Shown one piece after another: positions 44,985 to 52,928 of a DNA stretch of 64,000 nt. The notes under the pieces were generated by a model. It did no database searches. It had not been told where the DNA came from and was given only the letters and a program-made list of their open reading frames with translations. The DNA is taken from assembly GCA_024234815.1 (NCBI GenBank), contig JACKNO010000004.1, positions 248,001 to 312,000 of the forward strand. Reading direction: 5' to 3'. A program made the translations under genes and the position numbers. The DNA comes from Pseudomonadales bacterium. GTDB lineage: Bacteria; Pseudomonadota; Gammaproteobacteria; Pseudomonadales; Halieaceae. Position 1 is the first letter of the stretch, and each line of letters begins with the position of its first letter.

Positions 44985-45030
44985 GTGAAAGGGCGAGTTT
45001 ACGATTCGAGTTGGCGTAATAATGTCCGTC
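44985..45030 (+). repeat. Short inverted RHS-core fragment head-to-head with cassette 3
   Basis: On the plus strand ATGTGAAAGGGCGAGTTTAC and following bases translate as MKGRVYDS, a degraded copy of the HMNGRIYDP codons. With the start of cassette 3 it makes the inverted repeat AAACCCGCCC / GGGCGAGTTT. The same head-to-head arrangement, with a shorter arm, is found at 39301. Confidence 0.7.
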
Positions 45031-45070
45031 CGGCGGTTTCAGCACTGGGGGAAATTGAGATATATGGAGG

Positions 45071-45370
45071 CTACGATGCCTCTTCCAATTCGTAGGGCTC
45101 TACATCTGTCAGTCGCTTGTTCATGCGAGCATTCCATAAGTCATAGGCATTTTGCAATCGCAGCCAATGATCCGCCGAAGGCTTTCCGAAAGCGATCTCA
45201 AGCCTGAGAGACATTTCAGGCGTGATAGCACCTCTCCCGTTAAGAATTTTCGACAGGGTCTTGCGGCTCACACAAAGATGTGCGGCTACATCCACCGTCG
45301 TAAGCCCCAAGGGCTCAACAATCAGGTCACGAAGGATTTCGCCTGGATGTGCAGGGTTATTCATACTCAT
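45071..45370 (-). CDS. higA: HigA-family antitoxin (XRE)
   Basis: 99-aa HigA antitoxin: NNPAHPGEILRDLIVEPLGLTTVDVAAHLCVSRKTLSKILNGRGAITPEMSLRLEIAFG is the full helix-turn-helix pattern of the VapI/HigA group, followed by the ADHWLRLQNAYDLW segment. It follows higB with one base shared (TGATG). It should neutralise HigB and repress the operon through the palindrome at 45658-45674. Confidence 0.93.
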   Translation of the reverse strand: MSMNNPAHPGEILRDLIVEPLGLTTVDVAAHLCVSRKTLSKILNGRGAITPEMSLRLEIAFGKPSADHWLRLQNAYDLWNARMNKRLTDVEPYELEEAS

Positions 45371-45648
45371 CAGTGATAGTCCTCGTAGTTAACAATTTCC
45401 ACATCTCTTCCAGAAAATTTGAATGTCACTCGCCAATTGCCGCTAACCGTGACGGCCCAGGCCCCTTTCCTGCTGCCTTTGAGCGGGTGCAATCTAAGGC
45501 CTGGCAAATCCATGTCATTAGCCGATTCTGCCTGATCAAGGTTTGTCAGTATCAGACGCAGGCGTTGGATGTGCTTGGCCTGAATGCCAGACGTTTTACC
45601 GTTACGATAAAAGCGTTCCAAACCTTTGTGCACGAAGCTGACTATCAT
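45370..45648 (-). CDS. higB: HigB-family toxin (RelE/ParE superfamily mRNA interferase)
   Basis: 92-aa toxin: MIVSFVHKGLERFYRNGKTSGIQAKHIQRLRLILTNLDQA, PGLRLHPLKGSRKGAWAVTVSGNWRVTFKF and EIVNYEDYH match the HigB/PF05015 family end to end. It should cleave ribosome-bound mRNA. Toxin-first order is usual for higBA. Intact, so the pair may stabilise the island. Confidence 0.93.
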   Translation of the reverse strand: MIVSFVHKGLERFYRNGKTSGIQAKHIQRLRLILTNLDQAESANDMDLPGLRLHPLKGSRKGAWAVTVSGNWRVTFKFSGRDVEIVNYEDYH

Positions 45649-45657
45649 ACGGAAATG

Positions 45658-45674
45658 GTAACCTATAGGGTTAC
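45658..45674. promoter_or_regulatory. higBA operator palindrome
   Basis: GTAACC-TATAG-GGTTAC is a perfect 6-bp inverted repeat with a 5-bp spacer, 10 bp upstream of the higB start codon. The position and form are as expected for HigA autoregulation. Confidence 0.75.
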
Positions 45675-45831
45675 ATTGTCAATGAGCCATTTTTGTAGAT
45701 AGCCGGACTAAATGGTCTGTTAGCAGAGCCACATGAATTCAGCTAACATCAATTTATTCTTTTGTTATTCAATGAGTTAAGGCCGTGAAAACTCAGTTAT
45801 ATGAACACGCCGTGTGGAAAACGCTATCATT

Positions 45832-45892
45832 CACATGAATGATCCAACCATTCTCAATTGTTGTGACAGTCATCTCTTGAGCGCCAGCACGT
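45832..45892. repeat. 61-bp direct repeat, copy 2
   Basis: Identical by eye to 41802-41862. The first bases are part of the hairpin CATTCACATGAATG, which also occurs at the HMNG codons of the large RHS gene (about 37967). It lies 28 bp from the glcE stop, i.e. at the right-hand margin of the island. Confidence 0.9.
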
Positions 45893-45920
45893 GAAAACTA
45901 ATCTGATCTGGAGGATTACC

Positions 45921-46982
45921 CTAGAACTGGCCATATAGACGGCCTGGGTTGAGGATACCTTGCGGATCGAAGGCATTTTTAAGGCGCTGCTGCAGGCGCA
46001 GGGACACCGGGTCTGGCTGTGGTCGTACTTCCAGCTTGCGGTCGCCGCCTCGAAACAGGCTCGCATTTCCGCCAGCGGCAACTGCCACGCGTTGCAATTG
46101 TGCCAGCTCGAAATCCCCGCGCAGCCAGCGCTGTGCACCGCCCCAGTCGATCAGGGTTGGGCTTGGGTCATCCATCACTGCAGCCGATGATTTTACCGAC
46201 AGACGCCACAGGGGTTCGGGGCTGTGAAAAAAGGGCAGGTTCATTTCCCGCAGATCGCCCCAGAACGATTCGCTGTCGGCAACTGAATCGCCGCCCCAGC
46301 TGCGTGCGGTATCTTCAACGGCAGCGGCAGCACCGGACAGGCGCAGGTAGAGCCGGCCATCGAACCAGCAGGCGCCGGATAAGGGCCCAGACTGGCCTGC
46401 GCGTCGGTTCATACTGTCGATGGCTGCGCTGGCGTCCATGTCGTAAACCAGGGTGATGCTCTGTTCGGGCAATGGCATTACTTTGAGGCTGATCTCGCTG
46501 AGTACACCCAGGGTGCCCAGGGCGCCAGCCTGAAGGCGTGCGACATCATAGCCCGCGACATTTTTCATCACGCGGCCGCCGAAATTGAGAATTTGACCCA
46601 ATCCGTCTATCAATTGCACACCCAGCACCAGGTCGCGGGCGGAACCTGCCCAGGGTCGCGCGGGGCCCGACAAGTTGCAGGCGATGGTGCCACCGAGTGT
46701 GGCCCTTCCGCCGAACATGGGGGGCTCGAAGGGCAGGGTCTGCCCCTCCTTTGCAAGCGCGGCCTGTATATCGCCTAGCGCCGTGCCAGCGCGGGCGGTC
46801 AGCACCAGTTCGGAGGGCTGGTAGTCGGTAATCCCCCGGTGCCCGGACACGTCCAGTACGCGGGCGTTGCATTCACGTCCCAGCAGGTCGCGTTTGCTGC
46901 CGCCAGCGCTGATATCCAGGGCCTCCTGCTGCGCCGCGGCGCCCGCGATTGCGGCGGCGATATCCTGGCTGTGGTCACTCAT
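45921..46982 (-). CDS. glcE: Glycolate oxidase FAD-binding subunit GlcE
   Basis: 353-aa FAD-binding (PCMH/VAO-type) subunit of glycolate oxidase. FEPPMFGGRATLGGTIACNLSGPARPWAGSARDLVLGVQLIDG and GGRVMKNVAGYDVARL are characteristic, and the C-terminus FDPQGILNPGRLY is complete, so the island did not damage it. It overlaps glcD by 8 nt. The stop is followed after about 28 bp by the island's 61-bp repeat, not by glcF as in an intact glcDEF operon. Confidence 0.93.
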   Translation of the reverse strand: MSDHSQDIAAAIAGAAAQQEALDISAGGSKRDLLGRECNARVLDVSGHRGITDYQPSELVLTARAGTALGDIQAALAKEGQTLPFEPPMFGGRATLGGTIACNLSGPARPWAGSARDLVLGVQLIDGLGQILNFGGRVMKNVAGYDVARLQAGALGTLGVLSEISLKVMPLPEQSITLVYDMDASAAIDSMNRRAGQSGPLSGACWFDGRLYLRLSGAAAAVEDTARSWGGDSVADSESFWGDLREMNLPFFHSPEPLWRLSVKSSAAVMDDPSPTLIDWGGAQRWLRGDFELAQLQRVAVAAGGNASLFRGGDRKLEVRPQPDPVSLRLQQRLKNAFDPQGILNPGRLYGQF

Positions 46983-48429
46983 GCCGATGCCTTGCCGGCA
47001 GCGCGCGATACTCCTGGCAGCGCTTGAGAATGGGAATGCCCTTGCCGGGATTAAGATTGAGCGCCGGGTCGAAGGCGGCCTTGATGTCTTCCAGCAGCGC
47101 CAGCTCGGCGGGGCTGAACTGGCTGCTCATATGGGCCAGCTTTTCAAGGCCCACGCCGTGTTCTCCGGTAATACAGCCGCCAACCTGCACCGACAGTTCA
47201 AGAATGTCCGCGCCAAACTGCTCTGCCCTGTGCACTTCTTCGGGGTCGCTGGCATCGAAAAGAATCAATGGATGCAGGTTGCCGTCGCCGGCATGGAATA
47301 CATTCGCGACCGCCAATTGATATTTCTTCGACAGCGCCGAAATCTCGTTCAGCACGCGGGAGACCTGACTGCGGGGAATGGTGCCGTCCATGCAGTAGTA
47401 GTCCGGTGCCAGTCGGCCCACCGCGGGGAAAGCCGATTTGCGGCCCATCCACAACAGGGCGCGCTGGGACTCATTCTGGGATACCACGACCGAGGTGGCG
47501 CCCAGCTCTTTAAACAGCGCTTCGACGCGCTGGCTGCAACTCGCGACTTCCGCCCGGGTACCATCGACTTCGCATAGCAGCAGCGCCTCGGCGTCGCGGG
47601 GATAGCCGGCACCGGCAAAATCCTCCGCCGCCTGGATGGCGAGGCGGTCCATCATTTCCAGGCCGCCGGGAATGATGCCGGCGGCGATGACCGCGCCCAC
47701 CGCGTCACCTGCGGCAGTCACACTGTCGAAGCCGGCCATGATCACCTGGGCGGTCTCGGGCGTCGGCAGCAGGCGCACGGTGACTTCAGTGACAATGCCC
47801 AGCAGTCCTTCCGAGCCTGTTATCAGTGCGAGAAGGTCATAACCCGGGCTGTCCAGCGCCTGGCTGCCTATGCTGATGCGTTCACCTTCCACGGTGAGTA
47901 ATTCCAGCGCGAGAATGTTGTGCACGGTGAGGCCGTATTTCAGGCAATGCACCCCGCCAGAGTTCTCTGCCACGTTGCCACCGATAGTGCAGGAGATCTG
48001 GGAGGAGGGATCCGGGCCGTAATACAGGCCATGCTCTGCCACGGCATTGGAGATGCTCAGGTTGCTCACTCCCGGCTGCACCCGGGCGCTGCGCGCTACC
48101 GGGTCAATGTCCACGATGCGATCGAGTTTGGACAGCCCCAGCAGTACGCCCTCGGGATGCGGCATCGCCCCGGCGGCAAGGCCGGTACCGGCACCCCGCG
48201 GTACGACGGGTACCGCCAACTCATGGCAGATTCGCAATACGGCCTGTACCTGGTCCGCGGTTTCCGGCAGCACCACCAGCAGCGGCAATTCGCGGTAGAG
48301 GGTTAGCGCGTCGCACTCGAAGGGGCGCTGAGATTCTGTATCCACGACGATACAATCCGCAGGCAGCACTTGCCGCAGTCGCTGCAGCAGCTTATCCAGG
48401 GGCACGGGGGGCAGGGCGGAGCTTCGCAT
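46975..48429 (-). CDS. glcD: Glycolate oxidase catalytic subunit GlcD
   Basis: 484-aa FAD-linked oxidase that converts glycolate to glyoxylate and passes electrons through GlcE/GlcF to quinone. The PCMH motif VPRGAGTGLAAGA, GGNVAENSGGVHCLKYGLT and the C-terminal FDPALNLNPGKGI are all in place. TATAAT occurs on the minus strand at 48437-48442, only a few bases before the ATG, so either the mRNA is leaderless or the start is further in; this is uncertain. An 81-bp gap separates it from the upstream metallo-hydrolase gene. Confidence 0.95.
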   Translation of the reverse strand: MRSSALPPVPLDKLLQRLRQVLPADCIVVDTESQRPFECDALTLYRELPLLVVLPETADQVQAVLRICHELAVPVVPRGAGTGLAAGAMPHPEGVLLGLSKLDRIVDIDPVARSARVQPGVSNLSISNAVAEHGLYYGPDPSSQISCTIGGNVAENSGGVHCLKYGLTVHNILALELLTVEGERISIGSQALDSPGYDLLALITGSEGLLGIVTEVTVRLLPTPETAQVIMAGFDSVTAAGDAVGAVIAAGIIPGGLEMMDRLAIQAAEDFAGAGYPRDAEALLLCEVDGTRAEVASCSQRVEALFKELGATSVVVSQNESQRALLWMGRKSAFPAVGRLAPDYYCMDGTIPRSQVSRVLNEISALSKKYQLAVANVFHAGDGNLHPLILFDASDPEEVHRAEQFGADILELSVQVGGCITGEHGVGLEKLAHMSSQFSPAELALLEDIKAAFDPALNLNPGKGIPILKRCQEYRALPARHRHE

Positions 48430-48510
48430 TCGCCCTATTATACCCAGAACATGCAGGGCGTTCTGGCGTGTTCCCGCCTGATGGCGAATCGTCTGGTCAA
48501 GCCCGCCGCC

Positions 48511-49572
48511 CTAATCGATCGGGATGATGTCGGTGGAGTTCGCCGGCAAGGAAAACCCGGTACCGTCCCTGCCCAGGGTGTAACGCTCGAACACCTCATC
48601 CACTCCGGTTAACCAGGCGGCTTCGAGGCCGGGCACGGGTGTTGGCGGCACCACATGATAGAACAACAGGTGACCCACGTTGGCGTCCCGGGCAATTTCG
48701 GCCGCTTCAACCGGGGTGGTGTGGTAGTCCGGTATGTCGACGGTGATCTTGGCCAGGACCTCGTTGCCAGCCCGCTGCGCCGCCTTGTTCATTTGTTGTA
48801 CAAGCCGGGGCGAGAGACCTTCGTGGACCAGCAGGTCTACGCCCTCCGCGAATTGCTGCAAGTTGGCGGACTTCCTGGTATCGCCGCTGATCAGGGCAGT
48901 GCGTCCCTCATATGTGAAAAGGTAGGCGACGGCGGGTTCCACCGGATCGTGCTCGACCTTGATCATCTGCACCGTGAGGCCGTCGTTCTCGTACACCACT
49001 ACTGCCTCGCCTTCCGGTGGTTGCGGGTGAGTTACGGCGAGCAGGCCATGTCCCGACATGGGTGCCACGGTATCGCCGTGGTGTTCGTGACGGTAAACGG
49101 CGTCCTGTGCGTAGGATTGGTTGAAACCGGCGACCACTTCCTCGACGCCCTCGGGGCCGTGGACGGGGAGAGGCTCGGTGTGTGCGGCGTTGACCCAGCG
49201 CAGGGTCGCCATCTCGCCCAGGCCGTCGATGTGATCGGAATGAAAATGGGTGAGAAATACAGCGTCCACATCGCCCGCGGGCAGGCCCAGGGGATTAAGG
49301 TTGCGTGCACCACCGGTACCCGAATCGACAACCACCAGGTTGCTCCCTGCAACCACTGCGACGCAGGCGCCCGATCTTACCCGGTCGGGCAGGGGGCCTC
49401 CGGCGCCGCACAGAATTACATTGAGGCCTTGCGGGAGTGTATCCAGCGCGCTGGAGGACATGCTTCGCTCCAGTGCCTTCGCCATCAACACGGTGCTGAG
49501 CGGCGCCCGCACCATATAAAGTACCGCGGCTATCAGCGCCAATACCGCCAGGGCTATACCTGCTTTTCTCAT
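48511..49572 (-). CDS. Membrane-anchored metallo-beta-lactamase-fold hydrolase
   Basis: 353-aa protein with an N-terminal signal anchor (AGIALAVLALIAAVLYMV), hence periplasmic-facing. The zinc motif HFHSDHIDG (HxHxDH), the later SGDTRKS and the distal HLLFYHVVPP give a complete dinuclear site. It resembles arylsulfatase/RNase Z-like MBL enzymes (ILCGAGGPLPDRVRSGACVAV). The substrate is unknown. It starts 7 nt after the CYP153 stop, so it is probably cotranscribed with the P450. Confidence 0.87.
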   Translation of the reverse strand: MRKAGIALAVLALIAAVLYMVRAPLSTVLMAKALERSMSSSALDTLPQGLNVILCGAGGPLPDRVRSGACVAVVAGSNLVVVDSGTGGARNLNPLGLPAGDVDAVFLTHFHSDHIDGLGEMATLRWVNAAHTEPLPVHGPEGVEEVVAGFNQSYAQDAVYRHEHHGDTVAPMSGHGLLAVTHPQPPEGEAVVVYENDGLTVQMIKVEHDPVEPAVAYLFTYEGRTALISGDTRKSANLQQFAEGVDLLVHEGLSPRLVQQMNKAAQRAGNEVLAKITVDIPDYHTTPVEAAEIARDANVGHLLFYHVVPPTPVPGLEAAWLTGVDEVFERYTLGRDGTGFSLPANSTDIIPID

Positions 49573-49579
49573 GCTGGCG

Positions 49580-50839
49580 TCAACCTCGCAAAGGGTGCAC
49601 GATCACCGGCAGGGCGGTGTAGCCATGGACAAAACCCGACAGTGTTCGCTCCGGCTCCTCCACGACTTCAATGCGTTCAAAGCGCTTGAGAATTTCTTCC
49701 CAGAGTATCTTCAGCTGCAACTCCGCCAGCCTGTTGCCCATGCAGCGGTGGATGCCGAAGCCAAAGGATAGATGCTTGCGAACGTTCGGCCGGTCGATGA
49801 TGAACTCGTCGGGCTTGTCGAAAACACGTTCGTCGCGGTTGCCTGAGATGTACCACATGATGACCTTGTCACCGGCCCTGATCTGCTGGCCGCCGAGTTC
49901 GGTGTCAACCTTCGCGGTCCGGCGCATATGCGCCAGCGGTGTCTGCCAGCGGATGGTTTCCGCCACCATGCCGGGGATCAGGCTCTGCTCCGCTACCAGC
50001 CGCTTAAACTGGTCCGGATTGCGGTCTAGGCACAGCACGCTCGCACTCATGGTGTTGCGCGTCGTGTCATTACCGCCCACGATCAGCAGCACGAGGTTGC
50101 CCAGGTATTCCACCGGCCCCATGTTTTTTGTGGCCTCGCCGTGGGCCAGCATGGAAATCAGGTCGTTGCTGGGTGGCGCGTTTACGCGTTCATTCCACAA
50201 GCCGGTGAAATACGCCAGGCACTCCAGCATGATGTCCTTGCGCTGTTCCTCTGTATCGATCAGGCCCATGCCGGGTATCGCCGTGGAAATATCGGACCAG
50301 TACGTCAGTTTGCTGCGCTCTTCAAACGGAAAGTCGAACAGCGTGGCCAGCATGCGGGTGGTGAGTTCTATCGATACTTTCTCGACCCAGTCGAAACGCT
50401 CGCCCAGCGGCAGGTTTTCCAATACATCGATAGTCCGCTCGCGGATGATGGGTTCGAAGTTGCGCAGGTTTTCCGGGCCCGCGACCGGCGCCACCACCTT
50501 GCGTTGTTCGTCGTGCTTGGGCCTGTCCATGGCGATGAACATTGGCAGGGGGAAATTCTCGATGGGGTCACGGATGACGATGGTCGGTTCCGAGGAGAAT
50601 GTGTCGTGCGAGGTGTCCACCGTCATGATGTCATCGTAGCGGGTCACCGACCAATAGGGGCCGAACAGGCTGTTGCTGCAATAGTGTACAGGCGCTTCAT
50701 CGCGCAGGCGCTTGAACCAGGGCCATACCGCGTCGCTGGAGAACAGATAGGGGTTGGCCACATTGATCTCGTCCAGGGGCAGACTATAGGGGTCCTGTGT
50801 CACCTGGTCCTGAGTGTACATGGGCTGCGCGTCAGTCAT
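49580..50839 (-). CDS. Cytochrome P450, CYP153-type alkane hydroxylase
   Basis: 419-aa soluble P450. The I-helix reads GGNDTTRN, the K-helix ETIRWQTPLAHMRRTA (ExxR), and the haem loop FGFGIHRCMGNRLAE carries the axial cysteine. The sequence around PLPMFIAMDRPKHDEQRK, KVSIELTTRMLATLFDFPFEER and RVNAPPSNDLISMLAHGEAT is what I recall of CYP153 terminal alkane hydroxylases from marine gammaproteobacteria. It should hydroxylate medium-chain alkanes or fatty acids at the terminal carbon. The usual partner ferredoxin and ferredoxin reductase genes are not adjacent. Confidence 0.88.
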   Translation of the reverse strand: MTDAQPMYTQDQVTQDPYSLPLDEINVANPYLFSSDAVWPWFKRLRDEAPVHYCSNSLFGPYWSVTRYDDIMTVDTSHDTFSSEPTIVIRDPIENFPLPMFIAMDRPKHDEQRKVVAPVAGPENLRNFEPIIRERTIDVLENLPLGERFDWVEKVSIELTTRMLATLFDFPFEERSKLTYWSDISTAIPGMGLIDTEEQRKDIMLECLAYFTGLWNERVNAPPSNDLISMLAHGEATKNMGPVEYLGNLVLLIVGGNDTTRNTMSASVLCLDRNPDQFKRLVAEQSLIPGMVAETIRWQTPLAHMRRTAKVDTELGGQQIRAGDKVIMWYISGNRDERVFDKPDEFIIDRPNVRKHLSFGFGIHRCMGNRLAELQLKILWEEILKRFERIEVVEEPERTLSGFVHGYTALPVIVHPLRG

Positions 50840-51076
50840 ATCGCCTGCTCCGGATAGCGGAAATCAAGGGGGCAGTGTAGGCCAAGCGGACGGCTTTGGC
50901 CACGTGCGTCATCGCCCCATTCTGGTGACTGTTATCGGCGCCGCTCCGTGGGCTTCTTCGCATTCGACAGCAGTAACGGTGGCTTGCATCGCTACTCAGG
51001 AAGTCTAAACTGCATCATCTGCACCCCTGTGCAACTGACATACGAATAAACAAGGGCAACCGGAGGCCGCAGCAAA

Positions 51077-52924
51077 ATGCAATCAACCGCCAGAAGTTCT
51101 CTGGGCGCCGCGCTGGCACTCATTTTGCCAGTCGCCGGCGTGTGTGCCACTGCACAGCCACCTGAGGCCACCCATGCCTATTTCGGCGCGGTACATGTCC
51201 ACACCAGCTACTCCTTTGACGCATATACCAACGGCACCCTCACGTCCCCCGCACACGCCTACCAGTGGGCCCAGGGCAAGGCTATCCCCGGCGGTGGCGG
51301 CGGCCCTGATCTGCAGCTTAAACAGCCACTGGATTTTTATGCGGTGTCTGATCACGCCGAGTGGCTGGGGGTGTTCAAGTTAATGGAAGACCCGGGGAAT
51401 CCGCTGAGCAAGTTGCCGCTGGCGAAGAGCATCACCTCCGCCGACCAGAATACCCGTATGCAGGCCTTCGCCACGGTGCTGCGCGACTTCAGCATGGGCA
51501 AGGCCGATCCGGCACTGAACGACCCCGAGGTCAACAGGACCGTGTGGAAGGATATCTGGACCACTGCCGATGAATACTACCGCCCCGGCGAATTCACCAC
51601 GTTTCCCGCTTTTGAATGGTCTGCCAACCCCGAGATGCGCAACCTGCACCGCGTTGTTTTGTTCCGCGACTCCAGCAATCTGCCGGAGCGGGTCCTGTCC
51701 TCCACCGAGTCCACCGATCCCGAAACCCTCTGGGCGTGGATGGGCAAGCAGCGCAACAACGGTGCCACGCTGCTGGCCATTCCGCACAATGGCAACGCCA
51801 GTGACGGCCTCATGTTCTCCCTGCAGACCCAGGATGGCAAGCCACTGAGTGAGGCCTATATTCGTACCCGGGAGCTGAACGAGCCACTGTACGAGATCAC
51901 CCAGATCAAAGGGACCTCCGAGACCAACCCGGCGCTGTCACCCAACGATGAATTCGCCGGCTTCGAGCAGTGGGATTACACCCTGTCCGCGGATGGTCTG
52001 CGACCCACCCATCGCAAGGGCAGCTTTGCGCGCCAGGCCCTGCTCGACGGACTGTCCTTTGAGGCCAGGGGCATGGGCAATCCCTTCCACTACGGTTTTA
52101 TCGGCGATACCGATACCCACAACGCCGCGGCCAGCAATGAGGAGTACAACTACACCGGCAAGTTTGCTTTTGAGAACAACCCCAAACATAGACTGGAAGG
52201 CATAAAGGGCCAGCCGGCCTCGCAGGTGCAGCAGGTCCGGGAGTTCAGCTCTGGCGGCCTCGCCGGGGTGTGGGCGGCGGAAAATACCAGGGAGGCGATC
52301 TACGACGCGATGCTGAGGCGGGAAACTTTCGGCACCACCGGTCCCCAGATCAAGCTGCGTTTCTTTGGCGGCTGGTCCTATGGTGCAAATGACGTCGCGA
52401 GCCCGGATTTCGTCGCCAGGGGATACGCCAAGGGCGTGCCGATGGGAGGGACTTTACAGGGTCCTGGCAAGAAAGATGCGCCGTCCTTTGTGGTGTGGGC
52501 GACCAAAGCAGCCGACAGCGGCAACCTGGACCGTATCCAGATCGTCAAAGGATGGCTCGATGCCAGCGGTGTCCAGCACGAGAAAATCTACAACGTGGCC
52601 TGGAGTGGCCAGCGCCGGCTTGATAAGGACGGCGCTTTGCCCGCGGTGGGCAATACGGTGGACGTGGCGAAAGCGAGCTATACCAACAGCATAGGCGCTG
52701 CCGAGTTGGCCACCTTCTGGGAAGACCCGGAATTTGATCCTGATGTCTACGCGTTCTATTACGTGCGGGTGCTGGAAATTCCGACGCCGCGCTGGAGTAC
52801 CTACGACGCGGCCACCCTCAAGATAGCGGTCCCGGGGGGGCTGGCCACCAGTATCCAGGAGCGTGCGTTCAGCTCGCCCATCTGGTATCAACCAGCGGCA
52901 GCAGCTGTTGCCGCGCGGCAGTAA
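51077..52924 (+). CDS. DUF3604 domain-containing exported protein
   Basis: 615-aa protein with a signal peptide (ALALILPVAGVCATAQ). DUF3604 features: YFGAVHVHTSYSFDAYTNGTLTSPAHAYQWA (PHP-like HxH), YAVSDHAEWLG, LLAIPHNGNAS, FIGDTDTHNAA. The histidine and aspartate pattern suggests a metal-dependent phosphoesterase-like fold. No reaction is established to my knowledge. It is divergent from CYP153 across a 237-bp gap with no clear feature. Many marine genomes carry several DUF3604 genes. Confidence 0.9.
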   Translation: MQSTARSSLGAALALILPVAGVCATAQPPEATHAYFGAVHVHTSYSFDAYTNGTLTSPAHAYQWAQGKAIPGGGGGPDLQLKQPLDFYAVSDHAEWLGVFKLMEDPGNPLSKLPLAKSITSADQNTRMQAFATVLRDFSMGKADPALNDPEVNRTVWKDIWTTADEYYRPGEFTTFPAFEWSANPEMRNLHRVVLFRDSSNLPERVLSSTESTDPETLWAWMGKQRNNGATLLAIPHNGNASDGLMFSLQTQDGKPLSEAYIRTRELNEPLYEITQIKGTSETNPALSPNDEFAGFEQWDYTLSADGLRPTHRKGSFARQALLDGLSFEARGMGNPFHYGFIGDTDTHNAAASNEEYNYTGKFAFENNPKHRLEGIKGQPASQVQQVREFSSGGLAGVWAAENTREAIYDAMLRRETFGTTGPQIKLRFFGGWSYGANDVASPDFVARGYAKGVPMGGTLQGPGKKDAPSFVVWATKAADSGNLDRIQIVKGWLDASGVQHEKIYNVAWSGQRRLDKDGALPAVGNTVDVAKASYTNSIGAAELATFWEDPEFDPDVYAFYYVRVLEIPTPRWSTYDAATLKIAVPGGLATSIQERAFSSPIWYQPAAAAVAARQ

Positions 52925-52928
52925 GCCG

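Larger units (their letters stand above)
34794..45920. mobile_element. ~11-kb accessory island inserted between glcF and glcE
   Basis: The island lies between the glcF start and the glcE stop. It holds an RHS gene, orphan RHS tips, two full and one partial transposase elements, an IS256 remnant and two toxin-antitoxin pairs. Both glc reading frames are intact, so the insertion fell in the intergenic space. Base composition is lower in GC than the flanks, especially at 38.1-39.3 kb and 45.4-45.9 kb. The outer boundaries are inferred: about 30 bp beside each glc gene may be original sequence. No integrase, att site or clear target duplication is visible. Confidence 0.8.

Noticed and set aside
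34794..45920. Prophage or integrative conjugative element
   Set aside because: No integrase, phage structural, relaxase or conjugation genes, and no tRNA target.
48427..48442. Leaderless glcD promoter (TATAAT just before ATG)
   Set aside because: No -35 at proper spacing; one hexamer is too weak evidence to call as a feature.
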